A DNA stretch of 64,000 nucleotides from Phoenix dactylifera (taxonomy: Eukaryota; Streptophyta; Magnoliopsida; Arecales; Arecaceae), in contig NW_024067789.1 of the NCBI RefSeq assembly GCF_009389715.1, positions 1 through 64,000 on the forward strand. The letters are read 5' to 3'. Below are positions 47,101 through 64,000 of the stretch, piece by piece. Position 1 is the first letter of the stretch. Every line of letters begins with the position of its first letter. The notes beneath the pieces were generated by a model. The model saw only the letters and a program-made list of their open reading frames with translations, did not search any database and was not told where the DNA came from. A program made the position numbers and the translations under genes.

Positions 47101-48724
47101 AAAAGATACCTTTCAGAAATCCCATGACCTTGAGCTGTGACTTAGGACCACTTCAAAGCATCGAACATTGAGGGGAGAAAGAAAAAAAAGAAAGAAGAGG
47201 AGAGGAGAATATAGCAGATGGGAAGCCATGGGTTGAATGCGACTGCTTTGCCAGGATGAAAACACTTGGGAGGACTGACAGAATATTAAGACCTGAACAA
47301 TAATAGATGTTGTGCCGCAGCTGATAGTGATAATTGGCATTTAGAAGGTACTCATTATTGCAAAAAGTGAAGCAAATACATGTGAGATTAATTGGAAATG
47401 TACCTCAAATGTCGACATTTCTGTTGGCGTTAGTGAAAGAAGCAATCAGGATTTCTAATGAGGTCATAAGCAGCATAATTTATAGGAAGTCACAATATTG
47501 AGTTCAGAGGAATATGGAAGCATGCTTAATCTAGGCAAATCCTTTTTTTGTTCTCTGTTTTCCTATTTCCACAACATCCCCCAAACATTATCCCAATGTT
47601 GGAATTCAATGGCTGTGAGTCCACTGCGGCATTGATGGATGGGCTCCATCATTAATCAGGATCTTGTCAGTTTGGGACCCTCCATGAATCTTGCAGCTAG
47701 ATAGCTACAAAAAGTCCCACATGCTCCCAAGGGGGAGACTTCTACAGGTAAATAGACCCCCAACTAAGCATAGCACAGCAAATCTCACACTCATGCCCCT
47801 GTCCATGTTTGAACTTCTCCTTCCCTCTCTACTATCTATCTAGTCCCTCCTCCTCTCTCTTTTTAATGGCAATTAAGAAGCTCTGGTCAATGTGCACCAG
47901 AGCCACAGATGCTGCTGGCTGAGCTGATTTGGCTGCAGATTGTGCAGCACCAAAGTGCAGGTTTGTCGTTGCCCCACAACCATTATGTTTGCATGACTAT
48001 TTCTTCTCAGCATGACAATAATTTCCAAACCTGCATGCCCTGAGAAGCAATTGAAACAAATCCGGTGCTCGCAATACCTGATTAAAAACATCACAAGTCA
48101 TCCCCACACACCACTGTCACTGCGAAATGTGACCATAGCAATTAAGCTCTACAGAGCTGCATCATTAGTAAATCAAATTCAGTAGTTGTCTGGTGCCCTC
48201 GGGCGCCACCTCCGACAGGCTTCACGCAATGATCAGGCGGCCCGACTTAGCCTTCTGGTTTTGCCATATGACTATTATTAGCCTCTCAGCCACTTTGATT
48301 TCTAGTACAAACTATAGAATGCATGGGGCGATCTGAACTGAGAAAGTGTCCATCTTTACTGATAGATTCTTATCCAAGTTCCAAAATGCATTGGTTTGAT
48401 GGGAATGGGAACAGGAATCGATCGAACAAAGGACGTTTTTGTCATTTCCAAAGATCACAAATTGGCTTTTAGCAAGGTAATAAAGACATGAGAGGGGGGA
48501 GATGTGAAGGAGGGAATGTATGTTATCTAGAAAAGTTTCTTTGGGGGAGTTAAAGGGGCTATGGGGAACTGCACCTAGATATTGGGGATTGGGGGGTAAA
48601 TTTGAAGGGCATTGAGGCAAGTGAGGGTGGGATTTTGGGAGGGAGGGGAGAGCTCCCCTATTTGCCGTTAACTCACTCATGGGCTGTGGCCTGTGGAAAA
48701 AAGAAAAAAATATTGAAATAATTT
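44161..48724. other. Intergenic region
   Basis: AT-rich. A two-copy tandem duplication with a 49-bp period (45845-45886 and 45894-45935, sharing AACATGAAGT and CCTATAGAAAAT) is the only repeat noted. No reading frame on either strand resembles a known family. Confidence 0.5.
45845..45935. repeat. 49-bp tandem duplication
   Basis: Two copies of TCTGGA...GTAAATA.TAACATGAAGT.CCTATAGAAAAT with a few differences. Confidence 0.7.
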
Positions 48725-48839
48725 ATGAGAAAATATTTAGTTTTAGCCTTGACTCCTTTATTCTTTACACCCTCTTTGGGCACCGCACATACAAATAACC
48801 CCACAGCCAACGCCCACACGCTGCCCCAGCACCTTTCTA

Positions 48840-49002
48840 AAACTTCCCCCTTAATTTTTTTTATTTCCCCTCCCTTTTTCTTCAGCTCTTCTCCTTTCCC
48901 CCTTTCCCTCTCTTCTTTGTGGATACTGGTAGGAGGAAGGCCTACAGCCTACCTTCCCGTCTGTCAAACTGAAGCTTTAAAGTTGTGATCTTTGGGGAGA
49001 AG
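48840..49002 (+). other. Candidate 5' UTR exon of the kinase gene
   Basis: A pyrimidine-rich stretch (48840-48925) leads to GGGGAGAAG followed by a GTATGC donor at 49003. A matching acceptor (AAATTCAG, ending 50176) lies 11 bases before the kinase ATG. A leader intron of about 1.17 kb is therefore likely. The transcription start was not located. Confidence 0.4.
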
Positions 49003-49836
49003 GTATGCTTTTGTCCTCCCTTTATCTCACTTCTGTTTTGATTTTTTCACCCCCATCTTCCTTTACTACTATTTTCTGTCTTTTTTGGTTCCGTGTGAGG
49101 GAGTTGGATCTGTGTTAGGGTTCGGATTTGCCTTTTAGATCTGTCATAATGTTTTGGAGGGAGGGGTTGGAGATTTCAAGGGAATAACATTCCAGTAGGA
49201 TCTGCATGACTCTCCAGATATTCCCTCTTTCTATTCGGGCTTGCTGAAAGGTCCTTCTTAGGTGTTATTCTGGTTTTTTGTCGTGGAGAAACAACGCATT
49301 TTGATGTCTCTGGCATGACCCCTGGACGTTGAATCACAGTTTTCACATTTTTCTGATCTTTTTGGTTACTGGGTTTTTGGGGTTTCCTGGAAAAAAACAT
49401 TATATAAAGGTGTGGATGTACTAATCCAGGCTGCATCTAGCTCTTTGTTGGAGAAGAAGTTATTTATTTTAAGTACGTCATGGTCCACCTTCCTCTCTGT
49501 TGTGGAAAGATGGTATCTTGATGTTGCTTTCATGATCTTTACTTTCTTTAAGCCCTTTTATTTAGTTGATTTAGGTAGATGCCTTGTGGCCTTCCTCTCA
49601 ACTATATTTGATCTGTGTACTGGTGCATTGTTGGAGATACCTTTATTTCTTTTGTTCTCAAGATCTTATACTACTAAGTGGGTTGGAATTGTGTATCACC
49701 TTTTGTTACATAAATACTTCATTCTTGTGTATCATGGTGAAGTTATTGGGTGAATCCGTCTGTTCTGCATTTTGAATCTTGATCGATGGATCAACATGGT
49801 TTTTCCCTCGAAGTGTTAGGTTTGTTACTGGAATGA

Positions 49837-49859
49837 GGGGGGGGGGGGGGGGGGGGGGG
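49837..49859. repeat. Homopolymer of 23 G
   Basis: Uninterrupted G run inside the proposed leader intron of the kinase gene. It could form a quadruplex in single strand, or be an assembly-sensitive homopolymer. Confidence 0.9.
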
Positions 49860-50187
49860 CGCATGTTTTGAGCATATAGCTTCTGCTTTCCTGATCTCTT
49901 GGGATATTTTTTAAGCCACATTTTTCTTATGTTTGTTTCCCGTTCTTTGCTACTTATTTGTTGTTAATCATCATGGATAGGAAGGTTGCAAGGTCTGTTT
50001 TCTTTCTTGCACAATTCATAGTGTTATGAACTTTATCTGATGGTGGAGCACCCCATGCATAGATCTATCAAAGATGGAGAACAAGGCATTTGATTCTCCA
50101 ACAGAATGCTGCATGCGTTTCCTGAAATTACTGAGAGTTCATGGATTGGTTTAACCTGCTAAATGTACAAATTCAGCTTTTAGATCA

Positions 50188-64000
<13,813 letters not shown>

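Overview
The window is nuclear DNA of a flowering plant. Evidence: GT-AG introns up to 12.5 kb, a DYW-class PPR gene, a plant AGC-VIII protein kinase, and Tat-lineage Ty3/gypsy retrotransposons with a second RNase H. The very GC-rich 5' half of the PPR gene suggests a monocot, but the species cannot be named from this sequence.

Layout, left to right. (1) 1-19521, + strand: a two-RRM, glycine-rich hnRNP 1-like gene, entered in its first exon. The intron after RRM1 holds a complete 13.07-kb LTR retrotransposon (4431-17500, transcribed from the - strand) with 1356-bp LTRs, an exact 5-bp target duplication, a broken gag-pol, two tandem-repeat arrays and, on the opposite strand, an intact three-exon antisense gene. 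(2) 23356-32724, +: a 17-exon NOP2/NSUN1-type rRNA cytosine-C5 methyltransferase gene with a telo-box at its start. All its splice sites are recognisable, but its reading frame is broken by many one-base indels. (3) 33839-39967, +: an older 6.1-kb Tat-like element that has lost most of pol. It keeps a decayed antisense gene of the same type as the first element, with its own TATA box. (4) 40424-42315, +: a DYW-type PPR gene with one inserted base, followed by a P-class PPR fragment (43312-44160). (5) 50188-64000, +: an AGC-VIIIa (D6PK-like) kinase running off the right end. Its 12.5-kb first coding intron holds three tandem 2.2-kb LTRs separated by only 236-241 bp, each spacer carrying a primer-binding site and a polypurine tract.

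Host genes are all on the + strand and appear independently transcribed. The window's character comes from transposable elements that enlarged introns. The most interesting structures are the spliced antisense gene, seen in two separate retrotransposons, and the LTR array with almost no internal region. Single-base indels in otherwise well-conserved exons mean that consensus error must be considered before any host gene is called a pseudogene.
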